NCBI RefSeq assembly: GCF_005938215.1
Contig: NZ_VCPD01000009.1
Coordinates: forward strand, 57,306-121,305
Reading direction: 5' to 3'
DNA length: 64,000 nucleotides
Source of the DNA: Ruegeria sediminis
GTDB taxonomy: Bacteria; Pseudomonadota; Alphaproteobacteria; Rhodobacterales; Rhodobacteraceae
A model generated the notes under the pieces. It was not told where the DNA came from. It made no database searches and was given only the letters and a program-made list of their open reading frames with translations. Below are positions 8,563 to 17,408 of the stretch, piece after piece (within the stretch, counting starts at the first letter, position 1; each line of letters starts with the position of its first letter). The translations under genes were made by a program, and so were the position numbers.

Positions 8563-9015
8563 TCACTCCATCCCGGCCAGCCGACGCAGCATCATGCGCA
8601 ACAATGCCGCCTCGCCTCTGGTGAAATGCGCTGCGAGCTTGGCGTCGTATTCCTCGGCGATGCCGCGCAACTCGCGATACACTGCCGCCCCGTTGGCCGT
8701 CAGAGTCAACCGTTCGACGCGCCGGTCCTTGTCGTCGCGCGTTCGGGTCAGATAGCGGCGTTGTTCCAGCTTGTGCACGGCCCGGCTGATCTTGGTCTTG
8801 TGGATCTTGGCGCGCTCACCGATCTCCTTGGCGGTCATTTCGCCGTAATTCCCCAGATGGAACAGCACCCGCCACTCGGTGCGCAGCATACCGTAGCGAT
8901 TCTTGTAGACCTGCTGGAATTCCAGCGAACTTTCCTCGGCGGCCTGATTCAGCAGGAAAGGCAGGAAATTTCGCAGGTCGAAGTCATCTTTTTCGGTGAT
9001 TTTCGCATTTGCCAT
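8563..9015 (-). CDS. MarR-family transcriptional regulator
   Basis: This is a 150-residue winged-helix repressor-type protein. The recognition region reads MTAKEIGERAKIHKTKISRAVHKL (split here by position: helices about residues 60-84), followed by the wing YLTRTRDDKDRRVERLTLT, both classic for MarR. It is transcribed divergently from hmgA with only 57 bases between the start codons. A palindrome lies in that gap, so it likely controls the homogentisate operon and itself, with an aromatic acid intermediate as the expected ligand. The functional link is inference from position. Confidence 0.9.
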   Translation of the reverse strand: MANAKITEKDDFDLRNFLPFLLNQAAEESSLEFQQVYKNRYGMLRTEWRVLFHLGNYGEMTAKEIGERAKIHKTKISRAVHKLEQRRYLTRTRDDKDRRVERLTLTANGAAVYRELRGIAEEYDAKLAAHFTRGEAALLRMMLRRLAGME

Positions 9016-9021
9016 GCTTGT

Positions 9022-9039
9022 TAGTTACAAAATCAACTA
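9022..9039. promoter_or_regulatory. candidate MarR operator between regulator and hmgA
   Basis: An inverted repeat TAGTT-N8-AACTA lies in the 57-bp divergent gap, 34 bases before the hmgA start and 7 bases from the regulator start. Size and symmetry suit a MarR dimer. No experimental support is implied. Confidence 0.55.
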
Positions 9040-9072
9040 TTATCCGACAAGCAGCAAACGGAGGAACGCGCC

Positions 9073-10428
9073 ATGAATCGTCCGACTAACCCGCACAAAC
9101 TGACCCAAGCCGGCACGCCTGTCGGCACCACCGAAGGTTATATGCCCGGATTCGGAAACGACTTTGAGACCGAGGCCCTGCCTGGCGCCCTGCCGCAGGG
9201 CATGAACAGCCCGCAAAAATGTAACTATGGGCTTTATGGCGAACAGCTGAGCGGCACCGCCTTCACCGCGACGGTACCGGAGCGGACCTGGTGCTACCGC
9301 ATCCGCCCCTCGGTGAAACACTCGCATCGTTATGCGAAGATTGACCTGCCCTATTGGAAATCCGCGCCCTGCGTGGACCCGGACGTGATCAGCCTCGGCC
9401 AGTACCGATGGGATCCGGTGCCGCATTCCGACGAGGGGCTGACCTGGCTCACCGGTATGCGCACCATGACCACCGCCGGCGACGTCAACACCCAGGTCGG
9501 CATGGCCAGCCACATCTACCTCGTCACCGAATCCATGGTGGATGACTATTTCTTCTCGGCCGACAGCGAACTGCTGGTGGTGCCGCAGGAAGGCCGCCTG
9601 CGCTTCGCCACCGAGCTTGGAATCATCGACCTGGAGCCCAAGGAAATCGCCATCATCCCGCGCGGACTGGTCTATCGCGTCGAAGTGCTGGAGGGGCCGT
9701 GCCGCGGTTTCGTCTGCGAGAATTACGGCCAAAAGTTCGAACTTCCGGGCCGCGGCCCGATCGGGGCGAACTGCATGGCCAACCCGCGCGATTTCAAGAC
9801 GCCGGTCGCCGCCTTCGAGGACCGCGACGCTCCTTCGACCGTTACCGTGAAATGGTGCGGCCAGTTCCACACCACCAATATCGGCCACAGCCCGCTGGAC
9901 GTGGTCGCCTGGCACGGCAACTATGCGCCCTGCAAATACGATCTGCGCAACTACTGCCCCGTCGGCGCGATCCTGTTCGACCACCCGGACCCGTCGATCT
10001 TTACCGTCCTGACCGCGCCTTCCGGAGTGCCGGGCACGGCAAACATCGATTTCGTGCTGTTCCGCGAACGCTGGATGGTGATGGAGGGCACGTTCCGCCC
10101 GCCGTGGTACCACAAGAACATCATGTCCGAGCTGATGGGCAACATCTACGGCCAGTACGACGCGAAACCGCAGGGCTTCGTGCCCGGCGGCATGAGCCTG
10201 CACAACATGATGCTGCCGCACGGGCCGGACAAGGAAGCCTTTGAAAAGGCGTCGAACGCCAATCTGGGCCCGGACAAGCTGGACCGGACCATGTCCTTCA
10301 TGTTCGAGACCCGTTTCCCGCAGCATCTGACTGCTTTCGCGGCCAACGAGGCGCCGCTGCAGGACGACTACATCGACTGCTGGACATCGCTCGAGAAAAA
10401 GTTCGACGGCACGCCCGGCAAGAAATGA
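9073..10428 (+). CDS. hmgA: homogentisate 1,2-dioxygenase
   Basis: This non-heme iron enzyme opens the ring of homogentisate to give maleylacetoacetate, the central step of phenylalanine/tyrosine catabolism. The 451-residue length is normal. Iron ligands align at H347 and E353 (WYHKNIMSE) and H383 (LPHGPD), with the catalytic His at 304 (LFDHPDP). These are offset uniformly by 12 from human HGD. The Shine-Dalgarno ggagg precedes ATG 9073. The stop overlaps an ATG of the next frame (ATGA), and fahA follows 44 bases later. It is the first gene of the catabolic operon running to maiA. Confidence 0.97.
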   Translation: MNRPTNPHKLTQAGTPVGTTEGYMPGFGNDFETEALPGALPQGMNSPQKCNYGLYGEQLSGTAFTATVPERTWCYRIRPSVKHSHRYAKIDLPYWKSAPCVDPDVISLGQYRWDPVPHSDEGLTWLTGMRTMTTAGDVNTQVGMASHIYLVTESMVDDYFFSADSELLVVPQEGRLRFATELGIIDLEPKEIAIIPRGLVYRVEVLEGPCRGFVCENYGQKFELPGRGPIGANCMANPRDFKTPVAAFEDRDAPSTVTVKWCGQFHTTNIGHSPLDVVAWHGNYAPCKYDLRNYCPVGAILFDHPDPSIFTVLTAPSGVPGTANIDFVLFRERWMVMEGTFRPPWYHKNIMSELMGNIYGQYDAKPQGFVPGGMSLHNMMLPHGPDKEAFEKASNANLGPDKLDRTMSFMFETRFPQHLTAFAANEAPLQDDYIDCWTSLEKKFDGTPGKK

Positions 10429-10472
10429 GGACGGCGGGGGTTCGACCCGCCGCACCGAAGAAGGAAACACAA

Positions 10473-11729
10473 ATGCCCCTGATGAAATCCTGGGTCGCCT
10501 CGGCCAACGACCCGAGCCATCCCTTTCCGCTCAACAACCTGCCCTACGGCGTCTTTTCGACCGCAGGCGCGGACCCGCGCTGCGGCGTCGCCATCGGCGA
10601 CATGATCCTGGACGTCACCGCCGCCGAGGCCGAGGGTCTGATCGCGCTGAGCGACATCCCCCTGTTCGACGTGCCGTTCTGGAACGAGTTGATGGAAGAA
10701 GGCCCCGCCGTCTGGGCCGCCTTGCGCGAGCGTCTGATCGCGCTGCTGTCGGATGGGGCGGCCGAGCGTGAAAAGGTCGAACCGCTGCTGGTTCCGATGG
10801 ACGCCGCCGAGTTGCACATGCCCTTCGCCGTCAGCGAATACACCGACTTCTACGCGGGCCGGAACCACGCCTTCAACGTCGGCACCATGTTCCGCGGGCC
10901 GGAAAACGCGCTGCCGCCCAACTGGCTGCACATCCCGATCGGCTACAATGGACGCGCGTCCTCGGTCGTGGTGTCTGGCACCGACATACGCCGCCCTTGG
11001 GGGCAGCTGAAATCCCCGGATCACGACAAGCCCGCCTTCCTGCCCTGCCGCCGCTTCGACATCGAGCTGGAGATGGGCGCGATCGTCGGCACCCCGTCCG
11101 ACGGCCCGATCACCGTGCAGGAGGCAGACGACCACATCTTTGGCTACGTCCTGCTGAACGACTGGTCGGCGCGCGACATCCAGGCTTGGGAATACCAGCC
11201 TCTGGGTCCGTTCCAGGCCAAGGCGACCGCCACCTCGATCAGCCCGTGGATCGTGACCAAGGCGGCTCTGGAGCCGTTCCGCTGCGACACGCCTGCGCGC
11301 GAATTCGAGCTGCTGGATCACCTCAAGGACTGCGGCCCGATGCTATATGACATCGACCTTGAAGTGACGATGGCGCCCGAAGGCAAGGAGGCCACCACCA
11401 TCGCGCGGACCAACTACAAGGAAATGTACTATTCCGCCGCGCAGCAACTGGCGCACCACACCACCTCGGGCTGCCCGATGAATACCGGCGACCTGCTGGG
11501 CTCGGGCACCATTTCCGGCGCGACCAAGCCGGAGCGCGGATCATTGCTCGAACTCAGCTGGGGCGGCAAGGAGCCGTTAACGCTGAACACCGGCGAAACA
11601 CGCAGCTTCATCGAGGACGGCGACACGCTGACCCTCAAGGGCGCCGCAAAGGGTGATGGCTACACCATCGGGTTCGGCGATTGCGTCGGCTCGGTCCTGC
11701 CCGCCCTCGAAAACCCCTACGCACGATAA
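10473..11729 (+). CDS. fahA: fumarylacetoacetase
   Basis: This enzyme hydrolyses fumarylacetoacetate to fumarate and acetoacetate, the last step of homogentisate degradation. The 418-residue protein has the metal and catalytic residues of the FAH family: D125 and H132 (SEYTDFYAGRNHA), E198 and E200 (FDIELEMG), and D230 (LLNDWSARDIQ). ATG 10473 is used because of the purine-rich site (gaagaagg) upstream. An in-frame ATG at 10425 overlaps the hmgA stop and would add 16 residues without family support. It is cotranscribed with hmgA and the downstream MBL gene. Confidence 0.96.
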   Translation: MPLMKSWVASANDPSHPFPLNNLPYGVFSTAGADPRCGVAIGDMILDVTAAEAEGLIALSDIPLFDVPFWNELMEEGPAVWAALRERLIALLSDGAAEREKVEPLLVPMDAAELHMPFAVSEYTDFYAGRNHAFNVGTMFRGPENALPPNWLHIPIGYNGRASSVVVSGTDIRRPWGQLKSPDHDKPAFLPCRRFDIELEMGAIVGTPSDGPITVQEADDHIFGYVLLNDWSARDIQAWEYQPLGPFQAKATATSISPWIVTKAALEPFRCDTPAREFELLDHLKDCGPMLYDIDLEVTMAPEGKEATTIARTNYKEMYYSAAQQLAHHTTSGCPMNTGDLLGSGTISGATKPERGSLLELSWGGKEPLTLNTGETRSFIEDGDTLTLKGAAKGDGYTIGFGDCVGSVLPALENPYAR

Positions 11730-11739
11730 GGAAACCATC

Positions 11740-12690
11740 ATGGCCAAGGCATTCGCGTCCCAGGGGGACATGACGGAAAAGAAGATCTCTTTCACCGAGG
11801 TTGGCGAAGGGCTTTACGCCTTTACCGCCGAGGGCGACCCGAATTCGGGCGTCATCATCGGCGATGACAGCGTGATGATCGTCGAAGCGCAGGCGACGCC
11901 GCGGCTTGCGAACAAGGTGATCGAATGCGTGCGCTCGGTGACGGACAAGCCGATCACCCATGTGACGCTGACCCATTATCACGCGGTGCGGGTGCTGGGC
12001 GCCAGCGCATTCGGCGCGCTGCAGATCATCATGTCGGACATGGCCCGCGCCATGGTCGTCGAGCGCGGACAGGAGGATTGGGACAGCGAGTTCCAGCGCT
12101 TTCCCCGTCTCTTCGAAGGGCATGAGAGCATCCCCGGTCTGACCTGGCCCACCACGACCTTCAGCGACACGATGACGGTCTATCTGGGCAACCGCCGGAT
12201 CGATCTGATGCATCTGGGCCGCGCCCATACCGCCGGCGACATCGTGGTCCATGTGCCGGATCAGAACGTCATGTTCACCGGCGACATCGTGGAATACCAC
12301 TCGGCCTGCTACTGCGGCGACGGGCATTTCGGCGACTGGGGCGACACGCTGGACGAAATCAAATGGTTCGATGTCGACGCCATCGCTCCCGGCCGCGGCG
12401 ACGCGCTGATCGGTAAAGAGCTGGTGAACGCCGCCATCGAGAACACCCGCGACTTCGTCGAAAGCACCTATCGCCCCGCCGCCCGGGTGGCCGCCCGCAA
12501 CGGCTCCCTGAAAGAAGCATGGGATGCGGTGCGCGCCGAATGCGATCCGAGGTTCGCGGATTACGCCATCTACGAACACTGCCTGCCGTTCAACGTCGCC
12601 CGCGCCTATGACGAGGCCCGCGGCATCGACACCCCGCGCATCTGGACCGCCCAGCGCGACCTCGAGATGTGGGAGGCCCTGCAAGGCTGA
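11740..12690 (+). CDS. MBL-fold metallo-hydrolase with altered metal motif
   Basis: This is a 316-residue metallo-beta-lactamase-fold protein of unknown substrate, embedded in the homogentisate operon 10 bases after fahA. The canonical HxHxDH is changed to H79-Y-H81-A-V83-R84, so the Asp and His of the second metal site are missing. H163 (RAHTAGD) and D182 (TGDIVEYHS) remain. This suggests one metal or a non-hydrolytic role. A cysteine-rich patch (SACYCGDGHFGDW, about 188-200) follows the Asp. The family appears to recur in roseobacter aromatic clusters. ATG 11740 has a short purine ribosome site (aagga). Confidence 0.85.
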   Translation: MAKAFASQGDMTEKKISFTEVGEGLYAFTAEGDPNSGVIIGDDSVMIVEAQATPRLANKVIECVRSVTDKPITHVTLTHYHAVRVLGASAFGALQIIMSDMARAMVVERGQEDWDSEFQRFPRLFEGHESIPGLTWPTTTFSDTMTVYLGNRRIDLMHLGRAHTAGDIVVHVPDQNVMFTGDIVEYHSACYCGDGHFGDWGDTLDEIKWFDVDAIAPGRGDALIGKELVNAAIENTRDFVESTYRPAARVAARNGSLKEAWDAVRAECDPRFADYAIYEHCLPFNVARAYDEARGIDTPRIWTAQRDLEMWEALQG

Positions 12691-12831
12691 CCCGGACCCC
12701 TGGGGCGATATTGATTCAGATCGTGTTGCCCCGGGAAAAACGATGAGACCATGGATCAAGACCTCCGCCGACCGCCCGGCGGAGAACAGGGAAGTTGCGC
12801 CCCGGGCGCACAGCATTTGGGAGGAGTGCCC

Positions 12832-14454
12832 GTGAACAAGATCTTCGAAGTACCGCTCTATGCCTACGAGCGCAGCCCCGATCAGGACGCCCCCTCGCCG
12901 GTGCGCCACAAGGTGATCGTGGTCGGCGCCGGGCCGATCGGCCTGGCCGCCGCCATCGACCTGGCCCAGCAGGGCGTCGAAGTGGTGGTGCTGGACGACA
13001 ACGACAAGGTCAGCTTCGGCAGCCGCGCCATCTGTTTCGCCAAGCGCCCACTCGAGATTCTCGACCGCCTCGGATGCGGGCAACCGATGGTGGACAAGGG
13101 CGTGGTCTGGAACGTCGGCAAGGTCTTCTTCAACGACCGGGAGGTCTATGAGTTCAACCTGCTCCCGGAAAAGGGCCACGAGCGCCCGGCGTTCATCAAC
13201 CTGCAGCAATATTATTTCGAGGAATACCTGGTGAACCGGGTCCGGGTGTTGCAGGCAGAAGGAGCGCCCATAGAAATCCGCGGCCGCAACAAGGTCGAAG
13301 CCGTCGGAACCCATCCGGATCACGTCAAGCTCGAGGTGGAAACGCCCGAAGGCGCCTATACGGTCGAGGCGGACTGGCTGATCGCCTGCGACGGCGCGGG
13401 CTCGCCCATTCGCTCGATGCTGGGGCTGGATTTCGTGGGTCGGGTGTTCGAAGACAACTTCCTGATCGCCGACGTGATCATGGAGGCCGATTTCCCGACC
13501 GAACGCTGGTTCTGGTTCGACCCGCCCTTCAACAAGGGGCAGTCGGCGTTGCTGCACAAGCAACCCGATGGCGTGTGGCGCATCGACCTGCAACTGGGCT
13601 GGGACATCGACAAGGAGCGCGAGAAACGCCCCGAGAACGTCATCCCGCGTCTCAAGGCGATGCTGGGCGACGATGTTCATTTCGAACTCGAATGGGTTTC
13701 GATCTACACGTTCCAGTGCCGCAGGATGGAGAAATTCCGGCATGGCCGGGTGATCTTTGCCGGCGACGCCGCGCACCAGGTCTCGCCCTTCGGCGCGCGC
13801 GGCGCGAATTCGGGTCTGCAGGATACCGACAACCTCTGCTGGAAGCTGAAGCTGGTCATGGACGGCAAGGCGCCGGAAAGCCTGCTGGACAGTTATGATG
13901 TCGAACGGCTCCACGGCGCCGACGAGAACATCCTGAATTCCACCCGCTCGACCGATTTCATCACCCCGAAATCCGTGATGTCCCGCATCCTGCGCGACGC
14001 GGTTCTGGACCTCAGCGAGCATTACGAGTTCGCCCGCCCGCTGGTGAATTCCGGCCGCCTCAGCGTGCCCTGCACTTATGACGGATCGCCGCTGAACTCG
14101 GCCGACGCGCTGGACGGGCCCGAACGGACGCGCCCCGGCTCGCCCTGCCCCGATGCGCCGGTCAAGGACGGGTTCCTGCTGCCAATGCTGGCCGGTAAGT
14201 TCACGCTGCTGACGATCGACACGGATGCGCCCGAGATGATCGAGGAAGACGGAATCGAGGTCACGCGTGTTGCGCTCTCGGTCAAGGACGACCCGACGCA
14301 GGAGCTCAAGCGCCGGTATCTCGGCAACGCCGAAAGCGCCGTCTACCTGATCCGGCCGGACCAGCATGTCGCCGCGCGCCGTCCGAATTTCGATGAACCC
14401 ATGATCCGGCAGGCGATCCGCCGGGCCGCCGGAAAGGAGCACGCCCATGTCTGA
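12832..14454 (+). CDS. FAD-dependent aromatic monooxygenase (PheA/TfdB, MhpA-like)
   Basis: This is a single-component flavoprotein hydroxylase of 540 residues. It carries the Rossmann motif GAGPIG (32-37), a DG-type segment, and the second FAD motif IFAGDAAHQVSPFGARG near residue 310, with a C-terminal thioredoxin-like domain usual for phenol and MhpA-type hydroxylases. GTG 12832 follows a strong ggaggag site. Its place between hmgA/fahA and maiA suggests it makes a ring-hydroxylated acid feeding the ring-cleavage enzyme, for example homogentisate from a hydroxyphenylacetate. That substrate is inference. The stop overlaps the DUF2783 gene by eight bases. Confidence 0.88.
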   Translation: MNKIFEVPLYAYERSPDQDAPSPVRHKVIVVGAGPIGLAAAIDLAQQGVEVVVLDDNDKVSFGSRAICFAKRPLEILDRLGCGQPMVDKGVVWNVGKVFFNDREVYEFNLLPEKGHERPAFINLQQYYFEEYLVNRVRVLQAEGAPIEIRGRNKVEAVGTHPDHVKLEVETPEGAYTVEADWLIACDGAGSPIRSMLGLDFVGRVFEDNFLIADVIMEADFPTERWFWFDPPFNKGQSALLHKQPDGVWRIDLQLGWDIDKEREKRPENVIPRLKAMLGDDVHFELEWVSIYTFQCRRMEKFRHGRVIFAGDAAHQVSPFGARGANSGLQDTDNLCWKLKLVMDGKAPESLLDSYDVERLHGADENILNSTRSTDFITPKSVMSRILRDAVLDLSEHYEFARPLVNSGRLSVPCTYDGSPLNSADALDGPERTRPGSPCPDAPVKDGFLLPMLAGKFTLLTIDTDAPEMIEEDGIEVTRVALSVKDDPTQELKRRYLGNAESAVYLIRPDQHVAARRPNFDEPMIRQAIRRAAGKEHAHV

Positions 14455-14644
14455 CCTCATCCTGAAGCCGAACATCGACGACGCCGATGAATTCTATGCC
14501 GACCTGCTGGCGGCCCACGAGGGGCTGGACAAGGCGGACAGCGACGCGCTGAACGCCCGCCTGCTGCTGGTACTGGCCAACCATATAGGCGACCGCACGA
14601 TCCTGAGCCAGGCGCTCGCGGCCGCCACCCTGAAAAAGGAGTGA
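14447..14644 (+). CDS. DUF2783 small protein, probable partner of the monooxygenase
   Basis: This 65-residue acidic protein begins MSDLILKPNIDDADEFYADL and contains a helical LLLVLANHIGDRTILSQALA stretch. It matches my recollection of DUF2783. Its start lies inside the last codons of the flavoprotein gene, so translation is very likely coupled. The repeated adjacency suggests a small subunit or chaperone for the monooxygenase, which is not established. There are no cysteines, membrane segments or catalytic motifs. Confidence 0.8.
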   Translation: MSDLILKPNIDDADEFYADLLAAHEGLDKADSDALNARLLLVLANHIGDRTILSQALAAATLKKE

Positions 14645-14649
14645 ACCCC

Positions 14650-15192
14650 ATGAAAATCGAACAGATCCACCACGTCGCCTATCGCTGCAAGGACGCAAAG
14701 GAAACCGTCGAGTGGTACGGCAAGATGCTGAACATGGATTTCATCCTCGCGATTGCCGAGGATCACGTCCCGTCGACCCACGAGCCCGACCCCTACATGC
14801 ACCTGTTCCTGGATGCCGGGAACGGCAACGTTCTGGCCTTCTTCGAACTGCCGACCAAGCCCGAGATGGGTCGCGATCCGAACACGCCGAAATGGGTGCA
14901 GCACATCGCCTTCAAGGTGAAGGACCGTGACGAACTGATCAAGTTCAAGGACCATCTGGAGGCCAATGGCGTCGAGGTTCTGGGCGTCACCGACCATTCG
15001 ATCTTCCATTCGATCTACTTCTTCGACCCGAACGGTCACCGGGTCGAACTGGCCTGCCCTGATCCGGAGGAAGAGGCGATGCTGGCTAAGCTCGACGCGG
15101 TGAAATGGGAGATGCTCGAAGAATGGTCCAGGACCAAGAAGGCGCCCAAACATGCGGACTGGCTGCATGCCAAGGAACTGAATAAGGTCTGA
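14650..15192 (+). CDS. VOC-family (glyoxalase/dioxygenase superfamily) protein
   Basis: This is a 180-residue vicinal-oxygen-chelate protein. Paired beta-alpha-beta modules are visible: IHHVAYRCKDAKETVEWYG (about 5-23), WVQHIAFKVKDRDEL (about 80-94), and the metal-binding end FFDPNGHRVELACP (about 126-139). The His/His/Glu pattern suggests divalent metal binding. The substrate is unknown. In this operon it could act on a side product or on the product of the FAD monooxygenase. The Shine-Dalgarno aaggag (14636-14641) places the start at ATG 14650. Confidence 0.85.
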   Translation: MKIEQIHHVAYRCKDAKETVEWYGKMLNMDFILAIAEDHVPSTHEPDPYMHLFLDAGNGNVLAFFELPTKPEMGRDPNTPKWVQHIAFKVKDRDELIKFKDHLEANGVEVLGVTDHSIFHSIYFFDPNGHRVELACPDPEEEAMLAKLDAVKWEMLEEWSRTKKAPKHADWLHAKELNKV

Positions 15193-15261
15193 CCGCGAGA
15201 GAGACCTTGCAATACCGGCAACCGGCGCGCGCCGGTTGCCTTGCCTTTCTGGAGGAACGGG

Positions 15262-15903
15262 ATGAGCGAAGTGGTGCTCTATGACTATTGGCGATCGTCG
15301 GCCAGCTACCGGCTGCGGATCGCGCTGAACCTTGCGGCCATCCCCTACACCTCGATCCCGGTGGACCTGACCAAGGGTGAGCAGCGCAGCCCCGACCACC
15401 TGGCCCGCAACCCGCAGGGCCTTGTTCCGGTTCTCAAAATCGATGGGCTGCAGCTGACGCAATCCCTGGCGATCCTCGACTACCTGGATCAGACCCGCGG
15501 CCTGGACCTGCTGCCCACCGATCCGGCCGCCCGCGCCAGGGCGCAGGCGCTGGCCCATGCGATCGCGGTGGATATTCACCCGGTCTGCAACCTGCAGGTG
15601 GCCCGGCACGCGACCGCCTTGACCGGCGGCGCCGAAGGGATGCCGGGGGATTGGATGAAGCATTTCATCCGGCCCGGGCTGATGGCGTTCGAAACCATGC
15701 TGGCCGGGTTCGAGCAATCCCCCTTCTGCACCGGCAGCACGCCCGGGTTGGCCGATATCTGCCTCATGCCGCAGATCTACAACGCGCGGAGGTGGGAGGT
15801 GAAACTGTCGGACATGCCGCGCATTCTAAGCGTCGAGGCTGCCTGTTCCGAACTCCCGGCCTTTGCCGCCGCGCATCCGGATGCCTGCGCGCCGGCGGGC
15901 TGA
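15262..15903 (+). CDS. maiA: maleylacetoacetate isomerase (zeta-class GST)
   Basis: This enzyme converts maleylacetoacetate to fumarylacetoacetate using glutathione, linking HmgA and FahA. The 213-residue protein opens with the zeta-GST signature YDYWRSSASYRLRIALNL, including the catalytic Ser-Ser-Ala-Ser. NPQGLVPVL and the QSLAILDYL glutathione-site helix follow. ATG 15262 has ggaggaac upstream; an in-frame start at 15241 would precede this site. It is the last gene of the operon, placed after a 69-base gap. Confidence 0.94.
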   Translation: MSEVVLYDYWRSSASYRLRIALNLAAIPYTSIPVDLTKGEQRSPDHLARNPQGLVPVLKIDGLQLTQSLAILDYLDQTRGLDLLPTDPAARARAQALAHAIAVDIHPVCNLQVARHATALTGGAEGMPGDWMKHFIRPGLMAFETMLAGFEQSPFCTGSTPGLADICLMPQIYNARRWEVKLSDMPRILSVEAACSELPAFAAAHPDACAPAG

Positions 15904-15978
15904 AACGTACCTTCCCACTGGACAGCGACCCTGGCCTCTCTCTTACTGTAGGACGACAACGCATGAGGAGAGCGCGTC

Positions 15979-16938
15979 ATGGCGAAACAAGGATACGAAG
16001 GCGGGCGGCTGAACCTGCCGTTCGTCGGCATCTGCACGTTCGGGAAATACCCCTATGTCGAGGACTGGGACGCAATCGATGCCGATGTGGCGGTTCTGGG
16101 CGCGCCTTTCGATTTCGGCTGCCAGTGGCGTTCGGGCGCGCGGATGGGGCCTCGGGCCATTCGCGAGGCCTCAACCCTGTTCTCGTTCGGCCATGCCGGC
16201 GCCTATGACTTCGAGGACGACATCACTTACCTGGACCCGGCCAAGGTCACCATCGTCGATATCGGCGACGCCGATATCGTTCATACGGACACCCTGAAAA
16301 GCCACGCCAACATCGAATACGGCGTTCGCAAGATCCTCAAGGCCGGCGCGCTGCCTGTTGTCATCGGCGGCGACCACTCGGTGAACATTCCCTGCATCAA
16401 CGCGTTCGACGATCAGGATCCGATCCATGTGGTTCAGATCGACGCCCATCTCGATTTCGTGGATGTACGCCACGGTGTCCGGTTCGGTCACGGCAATCCG
16501 ATGCGCCGCGCCGCTGAAAAGCCGCATGTCACCGGACTGACCCAGATCGGCATTCGCAACGTCTCGTCCACGGCCAAGGACGGATACGACGCCGCGCGTG
16601 CCATGGGTTCGGACATCCAGTCGGTCCGGCATGTGCGCCGCATGGGAATCGACGCGATGCTGTCGCGGATCCCCGAAGGCGCGCGTTACTACCTGACCGT
16701 CGACATCGACGCCTTCGATCCCTCCATCGCGCCGGGCACTGGCACGCCAAGCCACGGCGGATTCCTGTATTACGAAGTGCTGGAACTGATCGACGGTCTG
16801 GCCCGGCGGGGCGAGATCGTCGGCATGGACCTGGTCGAAGTCGCGCCGGACTACGACCCGACCGGCGGCACCTCCGTTCTGGCGGCGCAGTTGCTGATGA
16901 ACACGATCGGGCGCGTCCTGCATCACCGGAACCCTTGA
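15979..16938 (+). CDS. speB: agmatinase-type ureohydrolase
   Basis: This is a dinuclear manganese hydrolase that releases urea from a guanidino compound, most likely agmatine (yielding putrescine). All metal ligands are present in 319 residues: H133 (GGDHS), D155, H157 and D159 (DAHLDFVD), D242 and D244 (DIDAFDP). The APGTGTPSHGG loop is typical of the agmatinase subfamily. Guanidinobutyrase or guanidinopropionase activity cannot be excluded without substrate-loop analysis. It has its own ribosome site (aggag) at 15965-15969 and stands apart from the homogentisate operon. Confidence 0.88.
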   Translation: MAKQGYEGGRLNLPFVGICTFGKYPYVEDWDAIDADVAVLGAPFDFGCQWRSGARMGPRAIREASTLFSFGHAGAYDFEDDITYLDPAKVTIVDIGDADIVHTDTLKSHANIEYGVRKILKAGALPVVIGGDHSVNIPCINAFDDQDPIHVVQIDAHLDFVDVRHGVRFGHGNPMRRAAEKPHVTGLTQIGIRNVSSTAKDGYDAARAMGSDIQSVRHVRRMGIDAMLSRIPEGARYYLTVDIDAFDPSIAPGTGTPSHGGFLYYEVLELIDGLARRGEIVGMDLVEVAPDYDPTGGTSVLAAQLLMNTIGRVLHHRNP

Positions 16939-17021
16939 ACGCACACGATGTGTTGGCCGATGCGGAGTTGGAGATTTGCCGGAGAGCGTGCAGAATCGCG
17001 CTGACGCCGAAGGAGTTCTTC

Positions 17022-17357
17022 ATGCCCGAAATCACCGGCTACCACGCCCACATCTATTTCGACGCCGACACGCAGGACACCGCGCGGCAGGTCTGCGAAG
17101 AGGCCGCGCGCCTGTTTCCGGTGCAGATGGGCCGAATGCATGCGCGCAAGGTGGGCCCGCATCCGCGGTGGAGTTGCCAGTTGGCGTTTGCGGCCGATGC
17201 CTTTGACCGGGTCATTCCCTGGCTGATGCTGAATCGGCAGGGGTTGACGGTATTCACGCATCCCGAGACCGGCGACCACCTGGCCGACCATCGTGACCGG
17301 GCGATCTGGATGGGCGAGACGCTGGAACTTGACCTGTCCATTTTCGACAAGTCCTAG
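17022..17357 (+). CDS. DOPA 4,5-dioxygenase family protein
   Basis: This 111-residue protein is of the fungal-type DOPA dioxygenase family (PF08883 as remembered), small extradiol enzymes acting on catechols. The His-rich motifs are present: GYHAHIYFD (residues 5-13), GPHPRWSCQLAF (about 46-57), and THPETGDHLADH (about 85-96). ATG 17022 has an aaggag site at 17010-17015. The length fits the family. The physiological substrate in bacteria is unknown. It is separated from speB by 83 bases and could be cotranscribed. A convergent terminator follows. Confidence 0.85.
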   Translation: MPEITGYHAHIYFDADTQDTARQVCEEAARLFPVQMGRMHARKVGPHPRWSCQLAFAADAFDRVIPWLMLNRQGLTVFTHPETGDHLADHRDRAIWMGETLELDLSIFDKS

Positions 17358-17361
17358 CCAA

Positions 17362-17391
17362 ACGGAAAGCCGCCGGACGGCGGCTTTCCGT
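17362..17391. terminator. bidirectional terminator-like hairpin
   Basis: A perfect 13-bp stem (17362-17374 with 17379-17391) and a 4-base loop lie between convergent genes. T-runs are weak on both sides, so it may act with Rho or as an mRNA end. Confidence 0.7.
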
Positions 17392-17408
17392 CCGTTCCCG
17401 TCTCCCCG

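Noticed and set aside
11635..14475. Very long open frame (about 946 codons) antisense to the homogentisate operon
   Set aside because: It lies opposite clearly coding hmgA-operon genes with strong motifs; high GC keeps antisense frames open. No recognisable protein and no ribosome site.
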